The position numbers were made by a program, and so were the translations under genes. Positions 63,767 through 64,000 of a stretch of DNA of 64,000 bases are shown in pieces. This DNA is from Bacteroides sp. CAG:545 (GTDB lineage: Bacteria; Bacteroidota; Bacteroidia; Bacteroidales; UBA932). Location of the stretch: assembly GCA_000432515.1 (NCBI GenBank), contig HF996044.1:80529-144528 (forward strand). The letters run 5' to 3'. The notes under the pieces are model-generated. The model saw nothing but the letters and a program-made list of their open reading frames with translations, made no database searches and had not been told where the DNA came from. Position 1 is the first letter of the stretch. Each line of letters opens with the position of its first letter.

Positions 63767-64000
63767 TCATTCACCCCGTTCCATAGCCCTGCGCAAGTCT
63801 TTTTCCTTGATGGATTCACGCTTGTCATACTGCTTCTTACCGCGCGCAAGGGCGATATTCAGCTTGGCATATCCGTTTTCAGATATGAAGAGCCTTACAG
63901 CCACGATGGTGAGGCCCTTTTCCTTTACCTTCTGGTTCAGATGGCGGAGTTCACGTTTCTGAAGGAGCAGTTTGCGGTCACGGAGCGGAGCATGCTGTCC
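63767..64000 (-). CDS. smpB: SsrA-binding protein SmpB, 5' end outside window
   Basis: Only the C-terminal 77 codons are visible, stop at 63767-63769. Conserved: RDRKLLLQKRELRHLNQKVK, LARGKKQYDKRESIKEKD, ending RRAMERGE, all hallmark SmpB segments that bind tmRNA. It is on the same strand as the GH27 gene, 46 bp upstream. Confidence 0.93.
   Translation of the reverse strand, partial: GQHAPLRDRKLLLQKRELRHLNQKVKEKGLTIVAVRLFISENGYAKLNIALARGKKQYDKRESIKEKDLRRAMERGE

Noticed and set aside
63721..63849. Longer GH27 start with 43 extra N-terminal residues
   Set aside because: It overlaps smpB and removes the normal signal-peptide start.

Overview
The window looks like a chromosome segment of a Bacteroidales bacterium, probably host- or gut-associated. 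The evidence is two SusC/SusD pairs, an Oar-like TonB-dependent receptor, BACON-domain lipoproteins, a Mfa/FimA-type fimbrial operon, a complete Na+-NQR operon, and repeated Bacteroidetes promoters of the form TTTG-(about 19 bp)-TAnnTTTG. The genus cannot be fixed from the sequence alone.

Layout. Bases 1-5.4 kb (minus strand): a truncated agmatine-deiminase-family gene, two small uncharacterised genes, a RAYT (REP-associated tyrosine transposase), a secreted esterase and an AI-2E-family permease. Bases 5.5-10.8 kb: a DUF4293 membrane protein, a membrane LytTR regulator, and a fatty-acid cluster fabH-fabK-fabF-fabZ. Bases 10.9-19 kb: nutrient-uptake locus 1, with SusC, SusD, a PKD/beta-propeller lipoprotein and an EEP-family phosphodiesterase-like lipoprotein. 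Bases 19.1-22.6 kb (minus): queF, yhhQ, prfA and a GNAT-like gene. Bases 22.8-33 kb (minus): locus 2, with a calcineurin-like phosphoesterase, SusC, SusD and a 1000-residue BACON protein. Bases 33.2-37.1 kb: tRNA-Gly, a DUF4493-like lipoprotein and uvrD/pcrA. Bases 37.2-43.1 kb: nqrABCDEF. Bases 43.3-50.9 kb: a four-gene fimbrillin operon, one product of which carries about 17 BspA-like leucine-rich repeats. Bases 50.9-54.5 kb: uvrA and divergent hsp20. Bases 54.7-60 kb: tRNA-Asp, a gene graveyard, a BACON lipoprotein with an apparently clipped C-terminus, and the Oar-like receptor. Bases 60-64 kb: metK behind a SAM-II-like attenuator, a GH27 alpha-galactosidase, and the start-truncated smpB.

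The most interesting signals are not ordinary genes. Four copies of a roughly 112-bp imperfect palindrome, with a nearly invariant 17-bp-arm core hairpin, lie between genes, three of them between convergent transcription units. The RAYT gene lies directly beside one copy. This looks like a Bacteroidales REP/RAYT system with unusually long elements. The metK leader has a SAM-II-like aptamer whose 5' strand is perfectly complementary over 13 nt to the left arm and loop of an intrinsic terminator, giving a readable riboswitch attenuation mechanism. The stretch 54.8-55.5 kb holds a relic of an Mrp/ApbC ATPase gene, a degenerate 21-22-bp tandem array, one REP-like copy and a second large palindrome.

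Functionally, both Sus-type loci carry a putative phosphoesterase and no glycoside hydrolase, which suggests phosphorylated substrates. The single glycoside hydrolase (GH27) lies apart from them.
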